A stretch of 64,000 bases of DNA from positions 186,001 to 250,000 of the forward strand of contig NZ_PPTT01000001.1 of assembly GCF_003339815.1 (NCBI RefSeq). Direction: 5' to 3'. Below are positions 37,216 through 46,083 of this stretch, in pieces; the first letter of the stretch is position 1, and each line of letters begins with the position of its first letter. The notes below the pieces were generated by a model, which saw nothing but the letters and a program-made list of their open reading frames with translations, searched no databases and was not told the DNA's origin. Source of the stretch: Eggerthella sinensis (GTDB lineage Bacteria > Actinomycetota > Coriobacteriia > Coriobacteriales > Eggerthellaceae). The translations under genes were made by a program, and so were the position numbers.

Positions 37216-39276
37216 CTACAGAAGACAGCCCACGCGCCGGCCGTCGGCGAACGCATGCTTGAGAAACGCGTTCTCGCCGCCAAGCGTCGAACCGATCTCG
37301 TACACCTCGGGAACAAGCGACGATGCCATCTCAAAGAACGTCGCATCGCGGCACTCGGGCAGCATGACCATCATGGAATCGCACGCCACCAGCTCCTCGT
37401 CACCGTTCGCAAACCTCAGAAGCGCCCCCTGCTTGCCGAATTCGGCCACCGTCGCGTTGCGCACCACGCAAACGCCCTTGCGATCGAACCACGGCGAAAT
37501 TCGCTCCTTGTACTTGACGGGAATCAGACCCCCCACGTCCTCGTCTTCGGCCACGAGCACGATGTCTTTGCCGCGCTTGCGCATGAACTCGGCGCACTGC
37601 GCGCCTTCGGCCCCGGCGCCCCAAATGACAATCTTCTTTCCCACGGGGAAGAACTTCTCGCTCATGGATGCCAGCTTGTCGGGTCCGAACATCTTGAGGG
37701 GCACCTGCGCAAGCTTCGACATCATCGGAATGGTGAAGACGTTCTTCCGGTTGATGCCGGGGATGTCGGGAATGTAATACGGCGAGGACGTGGCCACCAC
37801 CACCGCGTCGGGAGCCTCCTGGCGGATGAGCCGCTCGTCCACCTCGCACTTGAGCCTCACCTTGACGGAGGATGCGTCAACCGCGGCGGTAAGGTGGTCG
37901 AATATGTGCATGACCTCCTCGCATCCGCCGCTCTTGATCATGGCCGCCAGCTTGACACGGCCTCCCAGCGCGCCGGACTTCTCGTACAGCGTCACATCAT
38001 GCCCCCGCTCGGCAAGCGTGCAGGCGCACTCCATGCCCGCAGGACCGCCTCCCACCACCATGATGCGCTTCGCGCGCTCAGTTGGCTTCGCCGCAAGCTG
38101 CCGCTCCTGACCCAAGGTGGGGTTCACGCGGCAGATGCGCGGCTGCGTCACTGGATCCTCGCAGCTTGCACAGCGCGTGCAACGCACGATTTCGTCGATG
38201 CGACCCTCTTCCACCTTCCGCGCGAACCAGGGATCGGCCCACAGCGTGCGGCCCAACGCGACGATGTCGGCATCGCCGGCCTCGAGCACGTGCTCCGCCA
38301 GCTCCTCGTCCATGCGGCCCGCCGTGATAACCGGCACGTCCACCGCATCTTTGATCTGACGGGCGACAGCCGTCCACAAACCCACTCCGCGGTACTCGTC
38401 CATATAGGGATCCATGAACGGGTCGGGGTCCGGATAGGGGAAGTAGTCGGGGCAGTAGCGAAACGGCGTCGGACCGTATCCGTATCCCGCGATGCTGATG
38501 TACTGCGCGCCGGCCTCGACGAAGGCGCGAGCGTTCTCGGCGGCTTGCTCGGCCGTGATGCCCTGCTTCGTCGGGTGGAACTCGCGCCCGTTGAGACGGC
38601 AGCCGATGACGAAGTCGGGGCCGCACGCCTCGCGGATGCCCTCGATGATCTCGCGTACGATACGCGTGCGGTTCTCGACGTTCTGACAGCCGTACTCGTC
38701 GTCGCGCTTGTTCCACAGGGGGCTCACGAAGCTGTTGAGGAAGTATCCGTGCGCCACGTGCACCTCCACGGCATCGAACCCTCCCTTCTGCAACCGCACA
38801 GCCGCTTCGATTTGCAGGCGCTGCTTCTCGTGTATCTCGTCGATGGTCAGGCCGCGCGGCGCATGGCACCACGGCTCCGGAACCGGCATCTCGTCGGCGG
38901 TCAGCGTCGACGACGAGATAGGAGGGAGCCCGTCCGGCGTCTCGCCGGCAGAAGGACCAATGTGGTGCAGCTGCCCGATGGTGAGGCACCCGTGCTTGTG
39001 AACGGCCTCGTTGAGCTCGAGCATGCCCGGTATGAACTTGTCATCGTAGGCACCCAGATAGATGCCGCCCGCGGGTTCCCACAGCAGAGCCGCAACGTCG
39101 ATGGCCGCCACGCCCCCTTCGGCCATGTTCTCGTACATGGCAATGGCGTCGCTGCCGTCGGCGGTGCAATCGGCATTCCACCGCCACGACGACTGCGGAG
39201 CTTTGATCATGCGGTTCTTCAACACGAACTTCGGCGTTATCTCAATCGGAGACAAAAGCGTTTCGTAGTGCGTCAT
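37216..39276 (-). CDS. BaiCD/BaiH-like Fe-S flavin enoate reductase (OYE family) 1
   Basis: A 686-residue enzyme of the 2,4-dienoyl-CoA reductase / BaiCD / BaiH type: N-terminal FMN TIM barrel, a [4Fe-4S] site (Cys366, 369, 372, 382) and a C-terminal FAD/NAD(P) domain (VVGGGPAGMECA from about 407). The barrel active-site loop reads EVHVAHGYFLNSF. The cluster spacing C-x2-C-x2-C-x9-C is shorter than the usual C-x2-C-x3-C-x11-C. Predicted to reduce a conjugated C=C in a cyclic enone by hydride from NAD(P)H. It lies between OYE 2 and the OFA-type carrier. Confidence 0.87.
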   Translation of the reverse strand: MTHYETLLSPIEITPKFVLKNRMIKAPQSSWRWNADCTADGSDAIAMYENMAEGGVAAIDVAALLWEPAGGIYLGAYDDKFIPGMLELNEAVHKHGCLTIGQLHHIGPSAGETPDGLPPISSSTLTADEMPVPEPWCHAPRGLTIDEIHEKQRLQIEAAVRLQKGGFDAVEVHVAHGYFLNSFVSPLWNKRDDEYGCQNVENRTRIVREIIEGIREACGPDFVIGCRLNGREFHPTKQGITAEQAAENARAFVEAGAQYISIAGYGYGPTPFRYCPDYFPYPDPDPFMDPYMDEYRGVGLWTAVARQIKDAVDVPVITAGRMDEELAEHVLEAGDADIVALGRTLWADPWFARKVEEGRIDEIVRCTRCASCEDPVTQPRICRVNPTLGQERQLAAKPTERAKRIMVVGGGPAGMECACTLAERGHDVTLYEKSGALGGRVKLAAMIKSGGCEEVMHIFDHLTAAVDASSVKVRLKCEVDERLIRQEAPDAVVVATSSPYYIPDIPGINRKNVFTIPMMSKLAQVPLKMFGPDKLASMSEKFFPVGKKIVIWGAGAEGAQCAEFMRKRGKDIVLVAEDEDVGGLIPVKYKERISPWFDRKGVCVVRNATVAEFGKQGALLRFANGDEELVACDSMMVMLPECRDATFFEMASSLVPEVYEIGSTLGGENAFLKHAFADGRRVGCLL

Positions 39277-39303
39277 CCGACCCTCCTCTCCCTTGTCTCG
39301 CGA

Positions 39304-41403
39304 TTACAGCTGCACCGCTACGGCCCTGCCCTGCCCCACCGCGTCCACCATGAGCGTCGAGCCCGGCCCCTGGCAGGCACCGATGGCGTACACCTCAGGA
39401 GCAAGGTCTTTGAGCTGGTCGTACAGGCTCAAACCCGATCCGGGCGACTTGAACACGAGGATGCTGTCAGCCTTGAGGTAGCGCTCCTCGCCGTCCTTGA
39501 CGTAGGTGATGCCGCGTTTGTCGATGCTGCGGTACTCCACGCCCGTGATCATCTCCACGTCGTGGTTGCGCAACCACGCGAGCGACCTGCTTTTGTACCG
39601 TGGCGGCATTCCCTCGCCCATCGTGGGTAGGTCTTCCAGCACGGTGACGTTCTTGCCGCGCTTGCGCAGGAAGATGGCCCCCTGCACGCCCTCGATTTGC
39701 GCGCCCAGCACGACGCAGTTCTTGCCGATGCCCGGCAGGGCGATTTGCGAAAGCTTGTTGATGGCGTTCGCGCCGAACAGCTTGAGCGGCTTCTCGGCCA
39801 GACGCGTCAGCTGCGGAACCGTGGAAACAATGCCTAGGTCGATGCCGGGCACCTCAGGCACGCCGTACACGCCGCCGGTTGCAACGATGACGGCATCGGG
39901 CTTCATGGCACGCACGAAGTCGGGCGTCACGGTGGTCTTCGTCTTGATGGTGAGGCCCGGCGTCTTCTTAGCCTGGGACGTCAGCCAGTCGATGAGCGCG
40001 GGCACGTTCTCGCACACGGTGCCCTTCACCATGGTTGCCAGGTTGAGCTCAAGGGCCAGTACCGATTCTTTCTCGCACAGCGTTACCTCATGACCGCGCT
40101 CCGCCGCCACGCGCGCCGCTTCGAGCCCTGCCGCGCCGGCACCCACCACCAGCACCTTCTTCTTGGTCTCAGCGGGCACGACGGCCATGTCCTTCTCCTG
40201 CAAAAACGCGGGGTTCACGCGGCAACGGCGATGGGGCGTCGCGTTCATGTGCAGCTCGTCGCACGTCGCGCAATGGTTGCAGCGGCGGATATCCTGCGGG
40301 CGCCCTTCGGCAAGCTTGTTGGGCATGTCGGGGTCGGCCCACAAACCACGAGCGAACATGGCCAGGTCGATAGCGCCCTTCTCAAGCGCGGCTTCGGCCT
40401 TCTCGGGCGTGGCGAACCCGACGCCGAACACGGGAGCCGATACCGCCTGCTTGATGGCGGCGGCGGGCGGAACCACCAGGCCCTCGCCGTCGAGGCGATC
40501 GAGGTACTGCTTCATATCCTCGTCGGGCGAGGGATACATCCAGTAATCAACCGCGAACTGCATGGGAACGGGACCGTAGCCGTACCCTGTCACGCTAATG
40601 TAGTCGGCACCGGCGGCATCGTAGCTCTGCGCAATTTCGACGCCCTCCTCGATGGTGATGGCGTCCGGATGGCCGAATTCCTGGCCGTTCGTGCGCACGC
40701 CCACGATGAAGTCCTCGCCGCAGCGCTCCTTCACGCCACGGATGATCTCGCATGCAAGGCGCGTGCGGTTCTCGATGGACTGGCAGCCGTACTGATCGTC
40801 GCGATGGTTCCACACGCGAGACGCGAAGCTCAGCAGGAAGTAACCGTTTGCCGCGTGCACCTCGATACCGTCGAGCCCGGCCTTCTTGGCGCGCTCCGCG
40901 GCGGCGAAATAGCGCTCTTTGAACGCCGCGATCTCCTCGAGCGACAGGCCGCGCGTAGGGTTGCAGTACGGCTCGGGGCTCGGCAGCTCCTCGGCGCTCA
41001 GCGTCGACGAGCACCATGCCCCGCCCTTGGTTTTGATGGCGGCACCGTTCTGGAAAATCTGCGCGATGAGCTCGCACCCGTTGTCATGCACGGCATCGGC
41101 CAACCGGGAAAGACCAGGGATGAACTTGTCGTCGTACAGGCCGCCGAGCGGGTAGGTTTCCACGGTGTAGACGCCGCCGTCGGCATCGTCGATCAGGGTG
41201 GCGGGATCGTCGCAGATCATGCCTCCCAAGATGATGGCCGACGCACCGCCCTTGGAAATCGCGTCGTACAGGCCGATGATGCGGTCATTGCAGAACTGGC
41301 CCGGGTCCCACGACATCGCGGACGACGGCGCCTTGACCATGCGGTTTCGCCATTGATGCGTGCCGACGGTAATCGGCTCGAGCAACTTCTCATACGCTCT
41401 CAT
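39304..41403 (-). CDS. BaiCD/BaiH-like Fe-S flavin enoate reductase (OYE family) 2
   Basis: A 699-residue paralogue of OYE 1 with the same three domains. The Fe-S cysteines are 375, 378, 381 and 394 (C-x2-C-x2-C-x12-C), and the active-site loop is EVHAANGYFLLSF, with His183 and Asn186 where OYE 1 has two histidines. The FAD/NAD domain starts VVGAGAAGLEAA. The differing active sites suggest that the two enzymes reduce different double bonds of one substrate, as BaiCD (delta-4) and BaiH (delta-6) do. It lies 27 bases upstream of OYE 1 and downstream of EthD copy 3. Confidence 0.87.
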   Translation of the reverse strand: MRAYEKLLEPITVGTHQWRNRMVKAPSSAMSWDPGQFCNDRIIGLYDAISKGGASAIILGGMICDDPATLIDDADGGVYTVETYPLGGLYDDKFIPGLSRLADAVHDNGCELIAQIFQNGAAIKTKGGAWCSSTLSAEELPSPEPYCNPTRGLSLEEIAAFKERYFAAAERAKKAGLDGIEVHAANGYFLLSFASRVWNHRDDQYGCQSIENRTRLACEIIRGVKERCGEDFIVGVRTNGQEFGHPDAITIEEGVEIAQSYDAAGADYISVTGYGYGPVPMQFAVDYWMYPSPDEDMKQYLDRLDGEGLVVPPAAAIKQAVSAPVFGVGFATPEKAEAALEKGAIDLAMFARGLWADPDMPNKLAEGRPQDIRRCNHCATCDELHMNATPHRRCRVNPAFLQEKDMAVVPAETKKKVLVVGAGAAGLEAARVAAERGHEVTLCEKESVLALELNLATMVKGTVCENVPALIDWLTSQAKKTPGLTIKTKTTVTPDFVRAMKPDAVIVATGGVYGVPEVPGIDLGIVSTVPQLTRLAEKPLKLFGANAINKLSQIALPGIGKNCVVLGAQIEGVQGAIFLRKRGKNVTVLEDLPTMGEGMPPRYKSRSLAWLRNHDVEMITGVEYRSIDKRGITYVKDGEERYLKADSILVFKSPGSGLSLYDQLKDLAPEVYAIGACQGPGSTLMVDAVGQGRAVAVQL

Positions 41404-41470
41404 ATCTTCAATCCTTTTCCTCTTGCTTCGGTACTAAACGTTGTGTCGTGCGCGAACAGATGCTCGACCC

Positions 41471-42172
41471 TTAAGCGGAAGGCAGGGCAACCGGGTAGGT
41501 TTCGGTCAGGTAGGTATTGATCGCCCCAACGAACTCCGCGCGGTGCACGGACGCGCGTGCGAACTCCGGCGACGCATAGAACTCGTCGAGCGCCTCGGGC
41601 GTTTCAAACCACAGCTCCACCATGCCCTCAACCGGCAGTTCGTCGTATGAAACGGAGACGCCGCCGTCGATGCGGTCGATGACGAGGTTCTGGTTGCAGC
41701 CCACGCATCCGGGAATGGTGTGCACGAGGTGGTCGTGGATGTTCCACCACTCCTTGGCGAAGCGCTCGGAGCTCACGCCGTCAGCGCGACCCAGAAACGA
41801 CACGCACTGTATGAGCTTCTTCCCCTGCAAGTACGCGGGAATCTTCATGACGGTGCGCTTGGTCAACACGAGAATCGGGCAGTGAGGGTTGGCGAACATC
41901 GGAACGTCGTTCGCTCCCTCACCATGCAGCGACGCCACGCCCTCGACCATGTCGCCGTAGCTGTCGAATTGCAGCTCGGAGTATCCGTCGATCATCACCG
42001 GGCCCTGAGCACAAGCAGAGCGATGCTCGTTTTCAACCACGACATGCTGATCGTACTGGCGCAAATTCGCCATCGTGCTTGCGATGAGCCCATGGACGTT
42101 CAGCCAGTAATCCTTGAACTCCTCCATGTCCATGCCTTCTTTTTTCTGCATCAATCCGCATCTGCTGATCAT
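41471..42172 (-). CDS. Duplicated EthD-like domain protein (copy 3)
   Basis: A 233-residue two-repeat EthD-like protein (KDYWLNVHGLIAS in the first repeat, KEWWNIHDHLVHT in the second; CNQNLVIDRI; VEGMVELWFE; AEFVGAINTYL). ATG 42172 (MISRCGLMQ), with AGGGAGG 9 bases upstream, aligns with the starts of copies 2 and 4; the open frame to 42250 is not used. First gene of the OYE 2 - OYE 1 - carrier unit, behind an operator-promoter like that of copy 2. Confidence 0.8.
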   Translation of the reverse strand: MISRCGLMQKKEGMDMEEFKDYWLNVHGLIASTMANLRQYDQHVVVENEHRSACAQGPVMIDGYSELQFDSYGDMVEGVASLHGEGANDVPMFANPHCPILVLTKRTVMKIPAYLQGKKLIQCVSFLGRADGVSSERFAKEWWNIHDHLVHTIPGCVGCNQNLVIDRIDGGVSVSYDELPVEGMVELWFETPEALDEFYASPEFARASVHRAEFVGAINTYLTETYPVALPSA

Positions 42173-42255
42173 GACGACCATCCTCCCTGAATCGAGCGTT
42201 CGAACGAGCAACGCGCTTCGACGATCCCCTGCGGTTCGCGAACCTTTCAAACCGC

Positions 42256-42300
42256 ATACTATGGGTATTCCAAACCGGCCTCAATAACGCACTTTAAAGT
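42256..42300 (-). promoter_or_regulatory. HxlR-type operator and promoter of the enoate reductase operon
   Basis: On the minus strand: GACTTTAAAGTGCGTTATTGAGG. The -35 TTGAGG is at 42279-42284 and the -10 TAGTAT at 42256-42261, with a 17-bp spacer. The ACTTTAAAGT palindrome (42291-42300) ends just upstream of the -35 box. Confidence 0.75.
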
Positions 42301-42344
42301 CACCAGGGCACTAAAAAGTAAGCGATACCCCCTGGCCAACGCAC

Positions 42345-43700
42345 CTAAAACAGTCCAGCCATGCGCGCGAAGGTGAGCCCCGCAACCAACACGGTTGTCG
42401 CCACCAGCACGTAGGGCCCGTTCCACCGCAAGCCAACCTTGACGGGCGATTGCCCCACCATGTCGGCAACGGCTATGACGTTCGCGGACGCAGGGCACAG
42501 CGCGTTGCCCATCGCCCAGCTGATCGAGAACACAAGCGCCAAGTAGATGGGCGTCACGCCGCACTCCGCGGCGCTCAACGCCCCGCCCACCACGGCAATC
42601 ACCACTATGGGGTGCACGCCAACGGCCGAAGTGGCAAGCGTGATGCCAACGATGACAACGGTGAGCACCACCACGTTTTGCCCGGCGAGCTGCAAGAGAA
42701 CCCCGGCCAGGGCATCGCCCCCATGGGAATACCCGATGCTCTGCGCAAACAGCCCCGCCCCGGCGAACAGCACGATTTGGTTCTTCACCTGAGGAAGCTT
42801 CTTCTTGACGTACTCGTCCCTGAACTCCCGCACGTAGGTGGGAAATCGCCCGATGAGCGTCATCCATACGACGGGGCACACGAGCGACGCCATGGCAACA
42901 ACCAGCATGATCGAGAGCCCGCCGAACCGAGAAACAACCATGACCAAAGCGATCAGCAGAAAGCCGAACACGCAGAGCTCCATGCCCTTTCGCAGATCGA
43001 ACTCCCCCACTGGCTCGTCCACCACCTGCGAAGGACGCTTGTCGGCCATGAGGACTCCCACCGCTTCGGCAACAACCGCACACGCGAGGGCGAAGGGAAA
43101 GAAGGCCACCCAGTCGACGCCCGTCACCTGAACCACCAATGCAATGGTCGCCGATGTCGGCGCCCATATCATGCAGGTTGTGAACCCCCTGCTGAGAGCC
43201 GTACTCAAAAGCTTCTTGTTCTCACTGCGGCCGCTCGCTCGAGACACCTCGTACGTCAGCGGAACCGCCGCAATGCTCAACAGCACGCCGATCAAGGCCG
43301 CCATGCCGCTCACCACCGCATAGTAGCGCGTGTTGGTGTGCGCGTACCGGACGAACACCTCGCGCAACGAGTCGCTGTATCCCCCGTGCTGAACCGGAAT
43401 CCCCAGCAGCGGAATCATGATGAACATGACGATGAGATACGCATTCTCCTGCAATGCCTGCTTCCACACGTCGAGGGGCGCGTGCGCATACACCAGCACG
43501 GTGATGCCGAGCGAAAGCAGCACGGCCCCGATCATCCGCGACGAACCCGTCGATGCCACCAGGCTCAGCACGACAACCGCCGCCATCAGCACCACGTTTA
43601 GATCGTCGATGAGCGGCACCTTCAGAAACGCGTTCGCGATATAGCTGACGCCCAACCAGAAGGTGGCCACGCATCTCATCATGCGAAAGAGACTCCCCAT
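42345..43700 (-). CDS. SLC13/CitM-like ion-coupled organic anion permease
   Basis: A 451-residue membrane protein with about 11-12 hydrophobic segments and the internal symmetry of ion-transporter-superfamily carriers: re-entrant-type motifs GFTTCMIWAPTSATIALV in the first half and SISWAMGNALCPASANVIAV in the second. ATG 43700 with GAGAGGGG upstream. It lies about 100 bases after the MHS carrier in the same unit. It probably imports or exports a carboxylate with Na+ or H+; the exact family is uncertain. Confidence 0.72.
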   Translation of the reverse strand: MGSLFRMMRCVATFWLGVSYIANAFLKVPLIDDLNVVLMAAVVVLSLVASTGSSRMIGAVLLSLGITVLVYAHAPLDVWKQALQENAYLIVMFIMIPLLGIPVQHGGYSDSLREVFVRYAHTNTRYYAVVSGMAALIGVLLSIAAVPLTYEVSRASGRSENKKLLSTALSRGFTTCMIWAPTSATIALVVQVTGVDWVAFFPFALACAVVAEAVGVLMADKRPSQVVDEPVGEFDLRKGMELCVFGFLLIALVMVVSRFGGLSIMLVVAMASLVCPVVWMTLIGRFPTYVREFRDEYVKKKLPQVKNQIVLFAGAGLFAQSIGYSHGGDALAGVLLQLAGQNVVVLTVVIVGITLATSAVGVHPIVVIAVVGGALSAAECGVTPIYLALVFSISWAMGNALCPASANVIAVADMVGQSPVKVGLRWNGPYVLVATTVLVAGLTFARMAGLF

Positions 43701-43799
43701 GCCGCCCCTCTCGTCCCCACTCCCACCTGACCGACATCTCGAAGGACGGGGAGCTCGGAAGGTGACGCCCTCCCGCGCTCCCCGCACCGGATAGCTCCC

Positions 43800-45095
43800 T
43801 TACTTGCCCTTGGCGTAGAATCCCTTCAAAAGGAACACCGTGGTCAAGAACGTGATGAGGATAGAGCCCAAAATCAAGTACGTGATGGACAGCTGATTCC
43901 CCGTGGCTGCGATGAGCGCCGTTGCAGCAAGCGGCGCCAAACCGCCGAAGATCGCCGCGGCAAGGTTGTAGGAAAAGCCGATGCCGCTGTTGCGAAGCTT
44001 GGTGGGAAAGACCTCAGCCGAAACAACCGCGATGGCAACCGCGAGAATCGTCTGGAACACGATGAGCACTCCCAGCAAAGCAATCATCACCACGGCATCG
44101 GTTTGCTGGATCAGCAGCGCGAACACCGGATAGGACAAGATGAGGAACCCGAGGCAGCCAATGATGAGGCACTTCCGCCTTCCCACCTTGTCGATGAGCT
44201 TGCCCACGATGGGACACAAAAGCAGGTTGATCGCGATGACCGACGTGTTCACCACGAAGGCGCTCGATAGCGACGTGTGCATGAACTGCGAAATGTAGGT
44301 TGGCATGTACGTTATGAGCAGGTAGTAGGTTGCGCTCGAGCCAACCAGCAGCCCCATCACCGTCAGGATAGGCTTCTTGTAGAGCAGGAACAGATCCTTC
44401 ACCGGCGTATGCGGCTCTTCCGCCTCGTTCGTCTCCTCTTTCATTTTGAGGAACTCGGGCGAGTCGGGAACGTTCTTGCGCATGTGGACGCCGTAAATCG
44501 CAATCAGGATTCCGCAGATAAAGGGTATGCGCCATCCCCAATCGTACAGCGCCGCCTCAGGCAGCACCGTGGTGATGAGCAACCCCGCCGCAGAGCCCAC
44601 CAGCAGACCGCACCCCACGCTGAAGGGCTGCCAGCTCACCAGGAAGGCGCGGTTGTTCGGCGTTCCATACTCCGCGATGAACGTGAGGGAAGAGCCGAAT
44701 TCTCCGCCCGTCGCCAAACCTTGCAGCAGACGCAGCACCGTCAACAGGATAGGTGCCGCGATGCCCACCTGCGAGTACGTGGGCAACAATCCCATGCACA
44801 TGGTGCAAATTCCCATGCACATGATGGTGAGGGTGAGCGCTTTGATTCTTCCGTGCTTGTCGGCATACGCGCCAATCAAAATGCCGCCGATGGGACGGAC
44901 GAGAAAGCCCGTTCCGAAGACCAGGAAACTCAGCAAGAGTCCCACGATGGGATCGTCGGATACGAAGAAATCCCTGGAAATGATGACGGCGAAGTACCCG
45001 TACAATCCGTAGTCGAACCACTCCAGCATATTCCCAAGACTCCCCGAGAACACGGCCCGTGCCAACGAAGTCTTTTTCTTTGCAGTTGTCGCCAT
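43800..45095 (-). CDS. MFS transporter, metabolite:H+ symporter (MHS) family
   Basis: A 431-residue 12-helix carrier with MHS/ProP/KgtP hallmarks: SLGNMLEWFDYGLYGYFA in helix 1, GILIGAYADKHGRIKALTLT, RLLQGLATGGEFGSSLTF and FPTKLRNSGIGFSYN. AGGAGAGGGG precedes the ATG. It is second in the unit that starts with EthD copy 4. MHS proteins bring in organic acids or zwitterions with protons, so it is a likely uptake system for the island's substrate. Confidence 0.86.
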   Translation of the reverse strand: MATTAKKKTSLARAVFSGSLGNMLEWFDYGLYGYFAVIISRDFFVSDDPIVGLLLSFLVFGTGFLVRPIGGILIGAYADKHGRIKALTLTIMCMGICTMCMGLLPTYSQVGIAAPILLTVLRLLQGLATGGEFGSSLTFIAEYGTPNNRAFLVSWQPFSVGCGLLVGSAAGLLITTVLPEAALYDWGWRIPFICGILIAIYGVHMRKNVPDSPEFLKMKEETNEAEEPHTPVKDLFLLYKKPILTVMGLLVGSSATYYLLITYMPTYISQFMHTSLSSAFVVNTSVIAINLLLCPIVGKLIDKVGRRKCLIIGCLGFLILSYPVFALLIQQTDAVVMIALLGVLIVFQTILAVAIAVVSAEVFPTKLRNSGIGFSYNLAAAIFGGLAPLAATALIAATGNQLSITYLILGSILITFLTTVFLLKGFYAKGK

Positions 45096-45148
45096 GTGAT
45101 ATCCCCTCTCCTGAAAAGCCCGAGACGATCATGTTCGAAACCCCCAGT

Positions 45149-45181
45149 AGAGTGGCGCGCTCAAGATAAGCGCGCCACTCT
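45149..45181 (-). repeat. 13-bp hairpin between EthD copy 4 and the MHS carrier gene
   Basis: Arms AGAGTGGCGCGCT and complement (45149-45161, 45169-45181) with a 7-base loop. It has no T-run, so it may be a partial terminator or an mRNA processing and stability element that lets EthD be made in excess over the membrane carriers. Confidence 0.6.
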
Positions 45182-45190
45182 GAGGATCGA

Positions 45191-45892
45191 CTAGGCCTGC
45201 GTCATCGCGATGGGCTGCGACTCCACGAGATAGGTTGTGATATTGTCGATGAACTCCGCCCCATGCGCGCCCGTGCGCTTGAAGGCCGGCGTGCCGTAGC
45301 ACTCGTCGAACGCCTTCATGTTCTCGAACCAGAACTCCACCACGCCTTCGATGGGCAGCTCTTCGAACGGCACCGATTCCCCCTGTACGATGCGGTCGAT
45401 GACCAGGTTCTGATTGTAGCCAGCGTAACCCGTCATAGTTTTAACCAACGCAGAATGCATCTGCCACCACTCGTCCTGGAACGTCGCCGCGCTCACGCCG
45501 TCCTTGCGACCAAGGAACGACATGCGCTTGATCAGCTTCACGTCTTCCAGGAAAGCGGGAACCGGCGTGTCCACCTTCTTCACCGCCACGAGCGCCGGAA
45601 TGTCGGACGAGGCAAACTGCGCGTAATCCGCCGCGAGCGCATCTTCGAGGGCAGCCATACCGCGCACCATATCGCCGTAGCTGTCGAAGTACATCTCGGT
45701 GTAGCCGTCGATTTCCGTCGAGCCGCGGTCGAACGGCGAACGCTGCTCGTTGTCCACCACCACGTTGGTATCGCAGCCCTTCAGAAGCGGCATCGTGCCC
45801 AGAAGCGCCGCATGCTCGTGCGTCAGATACGCAGCGAATTCTTCCTCGGTCAGACCCTCTTTGCGTTTGAGCAAGTTGATTCTCGAAATCAT
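45191..45892 (-). CDS. Duplicated EthD-like domain protein (copy 4)
   Basis: A 233-residue two-repeat EthD-like protein, closest to copy 2 (MISRINLLKRKEGLTEEEF; second repeat QDEWWQMHSALVKTM; YNQNLVIDRIVQGE; VEFWFENMKAFDECYGT). ATG 45892 with GGAAAGGG upstream. First gene of the transporter unit and behind the fourth operator-like palindrome. Three of the island's transcription units thus open with an EthD gene. Confidence 0.8.
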   Translation of the reverse strand: MISRINLLKRKEGLTEEEFAAYLTHEHAALLGTMPLLKGCDTNVVVDNEQRSPFDRGSTEIDGYTEMYFDSYGDMVRGMAALEDALAADYAQFASSDIPALVAVKKVDTPVPAFLEDVKLIKRMSFLGRKDGVSAATFQDEWWQMHSALVKTMTGYAGYNQNLVIDRIVQGESVPFEELPIEGVVEFWFENMKAFDECYGTPAFKRTGAHGAEFIDNITTYLVESQPIAMTQA

Positions 45893-45988
45893 GCCGATCA
45901 CCCTTTCCAAAACGTGCCCCAGTCCTTGCACCGCAGGTCACTTCGAGATGCGGTTCCTACCTCGTATTCTCTTGACGAGCGGAGAAGG

Positions 45989-46012
45989 GTGCAAGAATGC
46001 ACTTAAAAGTGC
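45989..46012 (-). promoter_or_regulatory. HxlR-type operator of the EthD copy 4 / transporter unit
   Basis: On the minus strand: GGCACTTTTAAGTGCATTCTTGCAC. GCACTTTTAAGTGC is a perfect 14-bp palindrome, and TTGCAC (45989-45994) fits a -35 box. The -10 box is less clear (GAGAAT at 17 bp). It is the weakest of the four promoters but has the same arrangement. Confidence 0.65.
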
Positions 46013-46083
46013 CTTTCTTACCTGGAAGTGAGACGGCAACCTGATGAAGGGCGCACGAAACGGATGCGGCGTTTGCTCGCTCG

